A stretch of DNA of 64,000 bases from Pedobacter sp. PLR (GCF_026239675.1 NZ_JAPIVQ010000001.1:62001-126000); one strand, 5' to 3'. Shown: positions 26,105 through 36,800, numbered from the stretch's first letter. Notes: generated from the letters alone by a model not told the origin. A program made the numbers and translations.

Positions 26105-29074
26105 TTAAAAGCTGGCATTCAGGCCAAACGTCCAGAGTTTCGTCATTGGTGCGCCTTCCGACCCGCCTCTTTCCGGATCATATTCCTTTAACAGTTTTGA
26201 TTTGGTGTAAGTAAAAGGGTTTCTAGCGGTTGCATAGAACCTCAGACTTTTCACAAAGCTCTTTTCAAGCGTCAGTTTTGGAATGGTGTAACCGAGGGTA
26301 ATATTCCTGATTCTCAGGAAAGAACCATCTTCATAGCCCAGACTCGTAGAATACAAGGTGGAAGCAAGAGAAGTATTCTTATTTGGTCTCGGATACGCGT
26401 TTGTTGCATTTTCAGGAGTCCAGTAATCGATGATCGTGGAGCTGTTGTTTACACCCTGTGGATCATAGCGGCGTAGGAAATCCGCGTATATCATCTGCCC
26501 CATTCTTGCATAGAGATACACGTTTAAGTCCCATGCTTTATAAGTGAACGTATTCTCCAGTCCGCCACTCCAATCAGGACGGTTGGTGCCTAATATTTTA
26601 CGGTCGTTGGTACCGTCAATTTTACCGTCACCATTCAGATCACTCACCTTGATATCGCCAGGTTTTTGTCCGTATTTTGTGGCTTCCGCAGCTTCGTCAG
26701 CCTGCCAGATACCTATCTTTTCATAGTCGTAATAAGATTGAATCGGAGAACCTACAAACCAGGCATTCTGTACGTCTGCCTGAGCGCCACCAGCCAATTC
26801 GATGATGCGCTCCTTATTTCTGCTAAAGCTCAATGCGGTAGTCCATTGAAAGTTTTCGCTGATGATATTTTTAGATGACACGTAGATTTCCAGTCCTCTG
26901 TTGCCGGTTTTAGCGACATTCTGAATCACGCTGCTCAAACCTGTGGAGGTCGGTAAGCTTCTGTTCAGGAGTAAATCATAGGTTTTAGAGTCATAATAAT
27001 CGACAGTTGCAGAGATTCTGTTTTTCAGGAAGGAGATTTCCAATCCGATATCGCTGGTCTTGGTTTTTTCCCAGGTCAGCTGGGTATTCCCTGTTCTTGG
27101 CGAATAAGTATAGGCTGGTGCCGCAGCATCATCATAAGCAAATGCAATTTTCGACAAGGTGCTTTCTGTGGAATAAGGACTGATGTTGTCACTTCCTGCA
27201 ATCCCGTAACTGTATTTTAATTTCAGGTCACTGATTACTTCATTGTCTTTCAAAAACGCTTCATCGCTTATTCTCCATGCGACAGCCCCCGAAGGGAAGA
27301 AAGCCCATTTATTGCCCGCTGCTAGTTTTGAAGAACCATCCGTACGTCCGGTCAGGGTAAGCAGGTATTTTCCTTTGAAAGCATAGTTTAAGCGCCCGGC
27401 AAAGGAAACCAGGTTGTTCATCGTATAAGAAGTAGTTACCGCCTGATTGACGGTGTTGCCCAGGCCGTAAAACAGCTGAGATTTTAGCAATTGGTTTTCA
27501 CCGGAAGCGTTCACATTGTCCCCTCTGTTGAACAGTAAACTGTTGATACCAGTTAAGGTAAAAGCATGATCTTTGATCTGCTTGTTGTAAGTCACAAAGT
27601 TTTCAATATTGATCAAATGCCCGTTAGAAGCACCATAAGTTGCTTTGGGATTGGAACCATTACGGTCCAGAGAATAACGATCCGCATAAGTACCGATGCG
27701 TTCCATGTTTAAGTTTGCGCCAAGGTTAGAGCGAAAAACCAGCCCTTCCAATGGTTTCAACTCCATGTATGCCGACAAAATCGTACGGTTAATCACCGAC
27801 TCGCTGGTATAAATATCTGGTTGCTCATCCGCCAGTGGATTTACAAACGTTCCAAAAAGCGGGTAAAACATGAATTGTCCTGCATCATCATAAATTGTTC
27901 CTAAAGGCGCTACTTTATTTGCTTGATTTAGGGGATCTCTACGGTTTTCCTGCTCATAATGGGTAAACTGAGCCTGTAATCCGGTGGCAAACATTTTCCC
28001 GATAGATTGGTCTACGTTTAAACGCGCAGAATAGCGATCCGACTTGTCTTTCTTCAACACACCTTTTTCATTCATGTAGTCTAAAGAGAAGTAAACCTTT
28101 GTTTTTTCTGTTCCTGCACGTACTCCGATTTGGTGGTCCTGCTGATGGCCATCATGGAAAAGCAAGTCCTGATAATCCAGAAACTGATTATTTTGAATGG
28201 CTGAGTATTCTGCGGTGTTGAAAATCGAAGCATCATCTGCCGGAGTTTTCCAGTTTCCTGTAGTCCGGTTTGCCTCTCTTTTCAGTGCGATATATTGCCC
28301 GGCATCCATTACAGAAGGATACCTCGACACTTTAGAAATCCCGTAATAAGAATTTAAAGAGATGGTTGCTTCTCCGCTGATTCCTTTCTTAGTGGTGATC
28401 AGGATAACACCGTTCGCCCCTCTTGATCCATAAATTGCGGTCGAGGAAGCGTCTTTCAGGATGTCCATAGAAGCAATATCGTTGGGGTTTAAATCCTGAA
28501 TACTGGAATATTGCACCCCATCTACAATGATAAGTGGTCCGTTTCCGGCAGAAATAGAGCGGGTTCCACGAATATTGATATTTACTCCCGAAGAAGCAGA
28601 TCCAGAACTTCTGGTAATGTCTACACCGGGAACTTTTCCCTGAATTGATTCCAGTGGATTGGCGGAAGGAACTTTTGCGATTTCATCGCCTTTAACGGAA
28701 ACGACTGAACCCGTCAGGTCCCGCTTTTTCACCGTGCCATAGCCCACCACCACGACTTCATTCAGGTCATTTTGTTCGGGCGTTAATTTAATATTGAGGT
28801 TTGTCTGTGCACCTACACTGACTTCCTGTTTTTGAAAGCCGACATAGTTTAGCAGGAGAATGGGATTGGAAACGTTTGCAGGAATACTTAAACTAAATTT
28901 TCCATTGGCGTCGGTGCTTGTCCCGCGGGTACTTCCCCTGACCTGGACGCTCACGCCGATCAATGTTTCCCCGGTTTTGGAATCGGATACCTGGCCCGAA
29001 ATTTTGCGGTCCTGGGCGTACAGTGAACTGCATAAAAGACACAGCACGGCCAGTGTTAAATAGAATTTGCTCAT
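26105..29074 (-). CDS. SusC/RagA family TonB-linked outer membrane protein (locus 2)
   Basis: The 989-residue receptor has a short signal peptide (LTLAVLCLLCSSLYAQ), a CarboxypepD_reg-like domain (ISGQVSDSKTGETLIGVSVQVRG), the NEVVVVGYGTVKKRDLTGSV TonB-box segment, plug signatures (PLESIQGKVPGVDITRSSGS, INIRGTRSISAGNGPLIIVDGV, DILKDASSTAIYGSRGANGVILITTKKG) and a long barrel. It works with the SusD protein downstream in TonB-powered uptake. It differs clearly from the other SusC in this window in N-terminus and barrel, so the two loci are not a recent duplication. Confidence 0.95.
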   Translation of the reverse strand: MSKFYLTLAVLCLLCSSLYAQDRKISGQVSDSKTGETLIGVSVQVRGSTRGTSTDANGKFSLSIPANVSNPILLLNYVGFQKQEVSVGAQTNLNIKLTPEQNDLNEVVVVGYGTVKKRDLTGSVVSVKGDEIAKVPSANPLESIQGKVPGVDITRSSGSASSGVNINIRGTRSISAGNGPLIIVDGVQYSSIQDLNPNDIASMDILKDASSTAIYGSRGANGVILITTKKGISGEATISLNSYYGISKVSRYPSVMDAGQYIALKREANRTTGNWKTPADDASIFNTAEYSAIQNNQFLDYQDLLFHDGHQQDHQIGVRAGTEKTKVYFSLDYMNEKGVLKKDKSDRYSARLNVDQSIGKMFATGLQAQFTHYEQENRRDPLNQANKVAPLGTIYDDAGQFMFYPLFGTFVNPLADEQPDIYTSESVINRTILSAYMELKPLEGLVFRSNLGANLNMERIGTYADRYSLDRNGSNPKATYGASNGHLINIENFVTYNKQIKDHAFTLTGINSLLFNRGDNVNASGENQLLKSQLFYGLGNTVNQAVTTSYTMNNLVSFAGRLNYAFKGKYLLTLTGRTDGSSKLAAGNKWAFFPSGAVAWRISDEAFLKDNEVISDLKLKYSYGIAGSDNISPYSTESTLSKIAFAYDDAAAPAYTYSPRTGNTQLTWEKTKTSDIGLEISFLKNRISATVDYYDSKTYDLLLNRSLPTSTGLSSVIQNVAKTGNRGLEIYVSSKNIISENFQWTTALSFSRNKERIIELAGGAQADVQNAWFVGSPIQSYYDYEKIGIWQADEAAEATKYGQKPGDIKVSDLNGDGKIDGTNDRKILGTNRPDWSGGLENTFTYKAWDLNVYLYARMGQMIYADFLRRYDPQGVNNSSTIIDYWTPENATNAYPRPNKNTSLASTLYSTSLGYEDGSFLRIRNITLGYTIPKLTLEKSFVKSLRFYATARNPFTYTKSKLLKEYDPERGGSEGAPMTKLWTFGLNASF

Positions 29075-29294
29075 TATATTTGGTTAGGTTAATTTCTTTC
29101 GTCCTTAAACAAGTCTACAAAGAATCAAACACCAAAATTTAAAACGGAGGATAAAAAACTGTGCAATCGTTCCCGAAACCAGTGAAACAGAATACACTAA
29201 GGGGAATTCAGACCATCAAGACTAACTATCAGTGTCTTAGGCGGCACACTTCGTTTTACAAAAGCGAGCAGATGAGATTGGTTTAAACTAAAAA

Positions 29295-29322
29295 AGGCCA
29301 TCATGAAGACGGCCCTTTTCTC
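29295..29322 (-). terminator. Terminator of the S74-chaperone-like gene
   Basis: AAAAGGCC and GGCCCTTTT-type arms flank a loop of about 10 bases just beyond the stop of the gene at 29339-29776. The stem is imperfect but both sides carry A/T runs, consistent with termination on the minus strand. Confidence 0.5.
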
Positions 29323-29338
29323 TTGAAACTATAAAAAA

Positions 29339-29776
29339 CTACTTTGATTTCTCTTTCAAAAGATCTAATTCTTTCTTTAAAAGGTCAATCTGTACCTGTT
29401 GTTCTTTGATGGCGGCTACCAATACAGGGATCAGGCTTTCCGTCTGGACTTCACTATATTTCACCACTTTAGAATCATTTTTCCCAGCATTATATTGCTT
29501 AGAAACTTCGGCTACCATTTGCGGAAATTCAGGGAGCACATTGCTCACCAGAAAACCATATTGGGCTCCTGCCGGAAGCTCCAGATAATTGAACTTTTTA
29601 GTATCGTACTGAAAGGTAACCGGCTCAAGATTCTTCAACTGTTGTGTTGAATTAGCAATCTTGTCTACATTAACTTTCAGTTCTTTTTCATTGATTTTTT
29701 GTGCGCTCACACTCATTGCACAGACTGTTAAAACAAGTCCTAATGCAGCCGTTTTCATTAACATTTGACGTTTCAT
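29339..29776 (-). CDS. Stand-alone S74 (endosialidase-type) intramolecular chaperone-like protein
   Basis: The 145-residue product has a signal peptide (KTAALGLVLTVCAMSVSAQ) followed directly by a module resembling the C-terminal chaperone domain of phage tail spikes: LKNLEPVTFQYDTKKF, then GAQYGFLVSNVLPEFPQMVAEV, then VKYSEVQTESLIPVLVAAIKEQQVQIDLLKKELDLLKEK, with the final coiled coil. In the normal setting this domain is at the end of a long surface protein, cuts itself off after trimerisation and needs Ser and Lys; here it is nearly the whole protein. The usual catalytic Ser before the domain is not clearly present. Role unknown, possibly an envelope trimer or a shed remnant of an adhesin. 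Confidence 0.65.
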   Translation of the reverse strand: MKRQMLMKTAALGLVLTVCAMSVSAQKINEKELKVNVDKIANSTQQLKNLEPVTFQYDTKKFNYLELPAGAQYGFLVSNVLPEFPQMVAEVSKQYNAGKNDSKVVKYSEVQTESLIPVLVAAIKEQQVQIDLLKKELDLLKEKSK

Positions 29777-29816
29777 GATTTTAAATATTTATTAAAAATT
29801 CACGTTATTATTCTTC

Positions 29817-31367
<1,551 letters not shown>

Positions 31368-32930
31368 TTAGAATATGGTATAAGTTTTAGCCAGTTTTTT
31401 GAAATCTTCGACTTCCTTTTCTACCCATACCTGATCGCGTTTCAGCTCTTCGGCAATAATCCTGGCAACTTCTGGTGCAGCTTCAATTGCAGCCTTTACA
31501 TCCAGGAATAGCAACCTGAAACGACGGCCTACCACATCTTCTACCTTACGGGCATATTCATTTCTAACTGCCCATACCACCATTGCTTTCGTATATGGAT
31601 ATGCTGAAACAAGTCTTTCCTGAAGGGAAGGATTTTCCTTAATCAGGTTCTGAATACCTTCAAGGTCAGTTCCATAAAAATGAAGCGGATCTGATTTATC
31701 AGGTGCGGCAACATAGCCATGAATATGAAGTTGTTCGGTTTTACATGGTTTTGCCGGTAGATATCCCTTTTCAATTGCTTTATCTACGGTATCCTGCGCC
31801 ATCCTTCTGAAGGTAGTCCATTTACCACCGGTAATCGTGATCATTGCTGAATCTGAAACGATGATTTTATGACTTCTGGAAATTTCCTTAGTTTTTGATC
31901 CCTCCTGTTTTGGGGCTGCCAATGGGCGTAAGCCAGCAAAAACAGCCAGTACATCTGCACGGGTTGGTTTTTTTCTAAAGTATTTAGCTGCTGTAGAAAG
32001 GATGAATTCGATCTCCTGATCTAATGCCTGAGGCTCTAGTTCCGGGTGATCTCTTAAAGTATCGGTTGTTCCTACAATTAGCTTATCATGCCATGGCACG
32101 GCAAATAGCACCCTTCCATCGTCAGTTTCAGGAATCATCAAGGCATTATCACCTTCCATGAAAGAACGGTCGAGCGTAATGTGTACTCCCTGACTTGGGC
32201 GTACCATATGCGGTGCTTCAGGTTTATCCATTTGCAGGATATTATCTACATATACACCGGTTGCATTGATGACTACCTTTCCAAATACATCATAAGTCTG
32301 ACCGGTTTCTATATCTTTCACTTTTACGCCGTTTACTTTTTTATTGCTGTCTTTAAGTAAACCTTCTACTTTCATGTAGTTTAACACGGTGGCACCGTTT
32401 TCGATAGCCGTCTGCGCGATGTTTAATGCCAGTCGGGTATCATCAAACTGCCCGTCATGGTAAACTACACCACCTTTCAATCCTTCTCTTTTAATAGAAG
32501 GTAATGCGGCGATAGTTTTTTCTTTATTGATATATTTTGAAGAACCAAGGCTTAATTTACCCGCTAAAAGGTCATAGAATTTCAGTCCTATGGTGTATTT
32601 CACATTGTCGAACCAAGAGTAATTCGGAATCACAAATGTTTCATTTTTTGTCAGGTGAGGTGCATTTTTCAGTAAAAGCCCTCTTTCATGACATGCTTCG
32701 CGCACGAGGCCGAGATCGCCCTGCGCCATATAACGAACGCCGCCATGCACTAACTTGGTCGCCTTACTGGATGTTCCTTTGGCAAAATCCGCCTGTTCCA
32801 CTAATAAAGTTTTATAACCACGTGTAGCCGCGTCCATTGCAATACCCAAACCTGTAGCTCCCCCGCCAATGATGACTACGTCCCATTTTTCGCCGGTTGC
32901 TAAATTTTGTATCAATTTAAGTCTGTCCAT
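31368..32930 (-). CDS. glpD: FAD-dependent glycerol-3-phosphate dehydrogenase
   Basis: I use the ATG at 32930 (MDRLKLIQNLATGEKWDVVIIGGG), since known homologues begin close to this point; a start six codons upstream is possible. The 520-residue enzyme has the dinucleotide-binding motif VVIIGGGATGLGIAMDAATRGYKTLLVEQADFAKGTSSKATKLVHGGVRY, then VRPSQGVHITLDRSFM, and the C-terminal helical domain typical of GlpD. It oxidises glycerol 3-phosphate to dihydroxyacetone phosphate at the inner membrane and passes electrons to quinone. It precedes glpK, so both steps of glycerol catabolism are encoded together. Confidence 0.96.
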   Translation of the reverse strand: MDRLKLIQNLATGEKWDVVIIGGGATGLGIAMDAATRGYKTLLVEQADFAKGTSSKATKLVHGGVRYMAQGDLGLVREACHERGLLLKNAPHLTKNETFVIPNYSWFDNVKYTIGLKFYDLLAGKLSLGSSKYINKEKTIAALPSIKREGLKGGVVYHDGQFDDTRLALNIAQTAIENGATVLNYMKVEGLLKDSNKKVNGVKVKDIETGQTYDVFGKVVINATGVYVDNILQMDKPEAPHMVRPSQGVHITLDRSFMEGDNALMIPETDDGRVLFAVPWHDKLIVGTTDTLRDHPELEPQALDQEIEFILSTAAKYFRKKPTRADVLAVFAGLRPLAAPKQEGSKTKEISRSHKIIVSDSAMITITGGKWTTFRRMAQDTVDKAIEKGYLPAKPCKTEQLHIHGYVAAPDKSDPLHFYGTDLEGIQNLIKENPSLQERLVSAYPYTKAMVVWAVRNEYARKVEDVVGRRFRLLFLDVKAAIEAAPEVARIIAEELKRDQVWVEKEVEDFKKLAKTYTIF

Positions 32931-32951
32931 AGTAGAAGCTTTTAACAAAAT

Positions 32952-32970
32952 GAAACTTTCAATTAGTTTC
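32952..32970. promoter_or_regulatory. Small inverted repeat upstream of glpD
   Basis: GAAACT and AGTTTC are 6-bp perfect arms separated by seven bases, 22-40 bp before the glpD start. The position would suit an operator or a leader hairpin. Short repeats like this arise by chance, so support is weak. Confidence 0.25.
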
Positions 32971-33234
32971 GTTTTCTTTCACAAATTTGTCTTTTTATCG
33001 TTTAAATTCCAAATTATTATCTTGTTTTTTTCGGGCAGGATTTGTTTAATTACATAGAATTGAACAAAATGCATAAAAAATTACCCGGGCTTTACACAAT
33101 TGGTCAAGCCAGCCAGGCATAAACTGTAATATTGGTCAAGAGGATAATGAAGAAGAGCGCCAATTTGTTTGACACAGGCAGCTATTTCTGGTAAATAATT
33201 TCCCAACACATTTGTTGGGTAGGCTTGAAAGGGA

Positions 33235-33324
33235 ATGAAAGCAGACATTTTTCCGCTAATTCTGATAAGTATCTCCTGGTTAATCCTTGCTTGTACTGCA
33301 AAGAAGCCTCATCCCGGCTCCTGA
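33235..33324 (+). CDS. Possible 29-residue micro-lipoprotein
   Basis: A short reading frame in the gap upstream of tRNA-Lys encodes a charged start (MKAD), a hydrophobic stretch (IFPLILISISWLILAC) ending in a cysteine that fits a lipobox (LILAC), and a nine-residue basic tail (TAKKPHPGS). This is the form of entericidin or lysis-type micro-lipoproteins. I see no clear promoter. It could be chance; the rest of the 33060-33440 gap holds nothing else that I recognise. Confidence 0.3.
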   Translation: MKADIFPLILISISWLILACTAKKPHPGS

Positions 33325-33443
33325 CAGAAACAATTGGTCTTTTTTTGTAAAAATATTTCAGCTGTATTTCAATGTGTTACGAAATTTATTTAATTATAGT
33401 TCATTTTTTTAGGCAGAGAGTATACGGATTAAAGGAAAATTTC

Positions 33444-33451
33444 TATCTTTG
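33444..33451 (+). promoter_or_regulatory. tRNA-Lys promoter -7 element (TATCTTTG)
   Basis: TATCTTTG is an exact match to TAnnTTTG and lies 26 bp before the tRNA-Lys gene. The following leader (GCACTCCCGAAACAAGGGA) resembles the leader before the second tRNA-Lys gene. Confidence 0.6.
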
Positions 33452-33477
33452 CACTCCCGAAACAAGGGAACATAAAT

Positions 33478-33550
33478 GATTCCGTAGCTCAGCTGGTAGA
33501 GCATTACACTTTTAATGTAGTGGTCCTGGGTTCGAATCCCAGCGGGATCA
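33478..33550 (+). tRNA. tRNA-Lys (anticodon TTT), copy 1
   Basis: The 73-base gene folds as a full cloverleaf: acceptor GATTCCG with CGGGATC plus discriminator A, D arm GCTC...GAGC, anticodon stem TTACA/TGTAG with loop CTTTTAA (anticodon TTT), and T arm CTGGG-TTCGAAT-CCCAG. CCA is not encoded. It is identical to the copy at 50364-50436. Confidence 0.97.
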
Positions 33551-33553
33551 CAG

Positions 33554-33589
33554 AAAAAGGCCTTTAATCGTATGATTAACGGCCTTTTT
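33554..33589 (+). terminator. Terminator of tRNA-Lys copy 1
   Basis: Arms of 16 bases (AAAAAGGCCTTTAATC and GATTAACGGCCTTTTT, one or two mismatches) with a GTAT loop form a hairpin with a T-run directly after the tRNA. The same element, slightly diverged, follows tRNA-Lys copy 2. Confidence 0.8.
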
Positions 33590-33670
33590 ACTTTTACAGG
33601 GCACCAAAACCTGCACCAATTCGGATCAATGCCAAATGTTGGGTACCCGTTTTTTTCATCGCTTTAGAAG

Positions 33671-34477
33671 TTACCCGGCAGCTATAAGTTTTATAACTTC
33701 TGTTTGATTTGTCTCAACAGCTCGATCTAAAGGACTACCATCATAAGACAACATTTTACCTTTGAATTTTGCTTTTGTTTTAAAATCTACGTTTAGCTCC
33801 AGTAAAATTTTAACAATTTCTGTATAACCCAGTCCGCAAATCCAAAATAACAATTCAGATTTTGAGGTTGTTTCGCCTTCAAAAGCTGCCCCAGAATCCA
33901 ATAGGTATTTTGCGATTTCCGGGTTATTCCTCCAACAAGCCCATTTAAAAGCCGTTGCGAAATATTTATTGTCAATTCCATTTTCAACTAACGTTTTGGT
34001 CGCCTCTAAATTCCCACCACCTAAGCTTGTTGTAAAGTCCAGCAAAGAGCTTTTTAAGCTGTCCACCAAATTTATATCAATGCCTTTTGATAATAGTAAT
34101 TCAATGATTTCCCGATTCCCATAGGAACAAGCAAAATGAATTGGTTGTAAGTTATTTGGTCCTTTAGAATGAATATCCGCAGCAGATTCTATAAGATATT
34201 TTGCAATGCCATCATGTTTGTTTGAAATAGCAATTGATAAAGGTGATTGTCTCCCAACGTCTTTAATTTCTTTGTCTGCACCTGCTTCAATTAAAAGTTT
34301 TACGATGTCAAGATTACCATTGTTACATACAATTTGCAAGGGTGTTCCTTGAATTAAGTTTGAATAGTCGGTAAGTTTTTTATTAAGCAAAGTCGGCTTA
34401 ATACCTACCAAAAACTGTTTTACTTCTTTTATGTTTTGGTTGTAACAAGCCTCATGCAAGTCTCCTTTTTCGATCAT
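33671..34477 (-). CDS. Ankyrin-repeat protein
   Basis: The 268-residue cytoplasmic protein (no signal) is made of about seven ankyrin repeats: GTPLQIVCNNGNLDIVKLLIEAGADKEIKD, QSPLSIAISNKHDGIAKYLIESAADIHSKG and LQPIHFACSYGNREIIELLLSKGIDINLVD are textbook units, with less regular ones at each end. It would be a protein-binding scaffold. It starts 85 bp after the stop of a second gene with an ankyrin unit, both on the minus strand right after tRNA-Lys, a usual cargo position. Ankyrin proteins are often immunity partners of contact-dependent toxins, so this is a plausible but unproven role. Confidence 0.85.
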   Translation of the reverse strand: MIEKGDLHEACYNQNIKEVKQFLVGIKPTLLNKKLTDYSNLIQGTPLQIVCNNGNLDIVKLLIEAGADKEIKDVGRQSPLSIAISNKHDGIAKYLIESAADIHSKGPNNLQPIHFACSYGNREIIELLLSKGIDINLVDSLKSSLLDFTTSLGGGNLEATKTLVENGIDNKYFATAFKWACWRNNPEIAKYLLDSGAAFEGETTSKSELLFWICGLGYTEIVKILLELNVDFKTKAKFKGKMLSYDGSPLDRAVETNQTEVIKLIAAG

Positions 34478-34562
34478 TTCATTAAATATTAAATCCTATG
34501 TTTGGCCGTCAATAGTAGGACCCATAGCACGCTGTTGGTGGTAATTATCTTTTTAGAAAAGC

Positions 34563-35372
34563 TTATTTTTCCAGTACTGGTATTATATGTTCCCAATTCA
34601 TTTTTTTCGCAAAGTCCAATGCCATCTCTCCTTGTTTTGTCTTCTCATTTTTGTCTGCACCAACAGACAATAAGACTTCAATGGAGGTCAGGTTTCCTGC
34701 TATTGCTTCTTTATGTAATAAGGTCAAACCATGCTCATCAGCATTTACTATTTCATTTGGGTTTTCTTTAAGAAATTCAAAAAGTTTCTCCCTCATGTTT
34801 TTACTCATTGGGTGTTCTATTAAATTCTCTGGTTTTTCTTTTTGTTCATTAACCAGCAACACTTCATTATAATCTCCAAAATCTAGCCCCCAGGCATTGT
34901 CATGCTCTTTTCGTTCTTGATTTGTCATCTCGGAACGCATTGCCTGAATAGTGAACCCACCATAAACTTTTGGTTTTGGTGTGGAAGAAAACAGTTTAGA
35001 AAGCCCTCCTTTTGGTTTATTTTCAGCTATGGCAAACAGCCAATCACTAATATGATTTAAAGGAATATCAACCAGATCTCCATTAGAAATATTGGTTAAT
35101 TCATGCGGACTATTAATCAGAACACCTTTTACATGATTACCCTCAAATTCCACTTCATTGATCCACATATGTTCAATAATTGGTGCATTATTTTTGTCTG
35201 TTTCTTGAGTAAATGCAATTTTCACACAAGCAACATTAAGTGCCGGAACTATTCTTCTATATTCCCAGGATAATTCTCTCCAAAAATATTTAAAAGTGTT
35301 TTGGGCATTTTTAAAGGCTTCAATCATTTTGGGGCTGTTCCCATCTGCATAAAATATCTCTGTGTCTTTCAT
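34563..35372 (-). CDS. DUF2314 domain protein with C-terminal ankyrin repeats
   Basis: The 269-residue protein has a DUF2314-type N-terminal half: MIEAFKNAQNTFKYFWREL, then IEHMWINEVEFEGNHVKGVLINSPHELTNISNGDLVDIPLNHISDWLFAI, which is the family core with its W-x-x-V, G-x-L-x-N-x-P and I-x-DW landmarks. The C-terminal 80 residues hold about two ankyrin units (HGLTLLHKEAIAGNLTSIEVLLSVGADKNEKTKQGEMALDFA). It is soluble. It is the upstream partner of the ankyrin gene. DUF2314 has no proven function; this fusion would suit an immunity or adaptor protein, which is inference. Confidence 0.8.
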   Translation of the reverse strand: MKDTEIFYADGNSPKMIEAFKNAQNTFKYFWRELSWEYRRIVPALNVACVKIAFTQETDKNNAPIIEHMWINEVEFEGNHVKGVLINSPHELTNISNGDLVDIPLNHISDWLFAIAENKPKGGLSKLFSSTPKPKVYGGFTIQAMRSEMTNQERKEHDNAWGLDFGDYNEVLLVNEQKEKPENLIEHPMSKNMREKLFEFLKENPNEIVNADEHGLTLLHKEAIAGNLTSIEVLLSVGADKNEKTKQGEMALDFAKKMNWEHIIPVLEK

Positions 35373-35522
35373 TTATTCTTGTTATTACTTTTGTTACCTG
35401 GATGATGTGGAGCGCTTTCTTACAATTTTTATGATCTTTATAATTGCGAAATTGATATAAAAACCTGCTGGCTTTATGCCATGATTAAGCATTTTGCAGG
35501 AAGGCAAATTAATATTTTTTTA

Positions 35523-35723
35523 GTATAAAGTATAATGGTGGCAATGACTGTGCCGTTTATGAGACTATACAGAGCTTAGAAGGATTTATCCTGCTTTTCT
35601 GCATTAGGAAAAGCAGCATTTCAGACAGAACCAATTGTTATGGGGGTTAATGAGCATTACGTGATCGACTGCCATAGAAACTGGAGTAATCTGGAAGGAG
35701 ATGATAACCTTGACCTGTTTTGA
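35523..35723 (+). pseudogene. Possible decayed gene fragment
   Basis: In the 340-bp gap upstream of the DUF2314 gene, two plus-strand frames give protein-like pieces that could join by one frameshift near 35610: YNGGNDCAVYETIQSLEGF first, then SALGKAAFQTEPIVMGVNEH and YVIDCHRNWSNLEGDDNLDLF before a stop at 35721. I do not recognise the family. It may be chance, but the second piece has good amino-acid composition. Confidence 0.3.
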
Positions 35724-35740
35724 ATGTAATGATTTCTATA

Positions 35741-36724
35741 TTAGAGATCATCCTGATCTTCCAACTCAAGAGACAATGTAGTTAAATCTTGCTTTATCAT
35801 TTTAACATAAGATTCAATCTGATCGTACATTTTAGCACGATTATAGAGATCATCAGTGCCATAAACACCTTTATCCTGAAAGTACTGCAATGTAAACTTA
35901 TTCATCTCTTCTGTATTATCAACCGCCACTTGATTAAAACCTTTCCAGCTTTCTTTAATTTTTTCTCTTAATGAAAGCTCATTTGGTTTAGCTGGATTTT
36001 TATAAGTAATGAAATACCATACTGAAGGTGGGAAGATAGAAGAGTCTTGTCCATACCATATATCTTTTAAAACGTTACGCGGATGTTGCAGTTCTGTTAT
36101 CATACTATTCTTTAAAATAAGAACCCCCAAAATAGCTTCTGCTATACCAGTACCTATGCCAACATAATCCCCGCTATGGCCGGCGTTATCGTTCGATGAA
36201 AGGAGGCCTGAAGCTACACCACCGATAGCACCTATTCCAATAGCTGCTACGGTCAGACGGGTTTCCCGTTGCTTTTCCTTCCCCTTTAAAAAATCTGCCA
36301 CCTGCGTAATTCGTTCCTCCTCGCAATCGAGCTCAGACGCAAAAGAAGAAATTTCCAATGAAGCGAGATTAATCTGCCCGGAAAGTTTCATAGTGGTTTC
36401 TATTCTCCTCAACCGGTTTTCTGTAACAGGTGATCGTTTAAAATCTTCTTTAGCCTTTACAAGCTGTTGCAATAGATCCAAAAAACCAAAAGCATTGGCA
36501 ATATTCAAACTTGCAAAGCCAAAATGATTTATAAGTGCGGTATCAATATTCAGCTCGTTAATAGGACGAGGCTTAAGTGCCCTGGCCTTAAATGTCCTCT
36601 GCTGGTGACAACTAATCAACCCGGCGTACTCACTTATTTGCACTTTTTTACCTAATGAACAGGAACTACAGAGGAATGCCACAACAGCAATCAACGCAAG
36701 CGGGTTTCTAACAGATTTTATCAT
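35741..36724 (-). CDS. Lipoprotein of unknown function with glycine-rich segment
   Basis: I start this 327-residue protein at the ATG at 36724 so that it opens with a lipoprotein signal (NPLALIAVVAFLCSSCSLG, lipobox LCSSC, Cys22). An upstream in-frame ATG adds 16 residues. The body is mainly helical and charged; around the middle lies a glycine-zipper-like hydrophobic stretch (LTVAAIGIGAIGGVASGLLSS and YVGIGTGIAEAILGVLIL) that may insert in a membrane. The C-terminal region (MYDQIESYVKMIKQDLTTLSLELE) looks like a coiled coil. I do not recognise the family. Confidence 0.65.
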   Translation of the reverse strand: MIKSVRNPLALIAVVAFLCSSCSLGKKVQISEYAGLISCHQQRTFKARALKPRPINELNIDTALINHFGFASLNIANAFGFLDLLQQLVKAKEDFKRSPVTENRLRRIETTMKLSGQINLASLEISSFASELDCEEERITQVADFLKGKEKQRETRLTVAAIGIGAIGGVASGLLSSNDNAGHSGDYVGIGTGIAEAILGVLILKNSMITELQHPRNVLKDIWYGQDSSIFPPSVWYFITYKNPAKPNELSLREKIKESWKGFNQVAVDNTEEMNKFTLQYFQDKGVYGTDDLYNRAKMYDQIESYVKMIKQDLTTLSLELEDQDDL

Positions 36725-36800
36725 CACTAATAAAGATAAGATTTTCCATCCTATATCCATTCTCTGCCCCAATTCAATAGGGTTTTAAGGATGGAAATTC

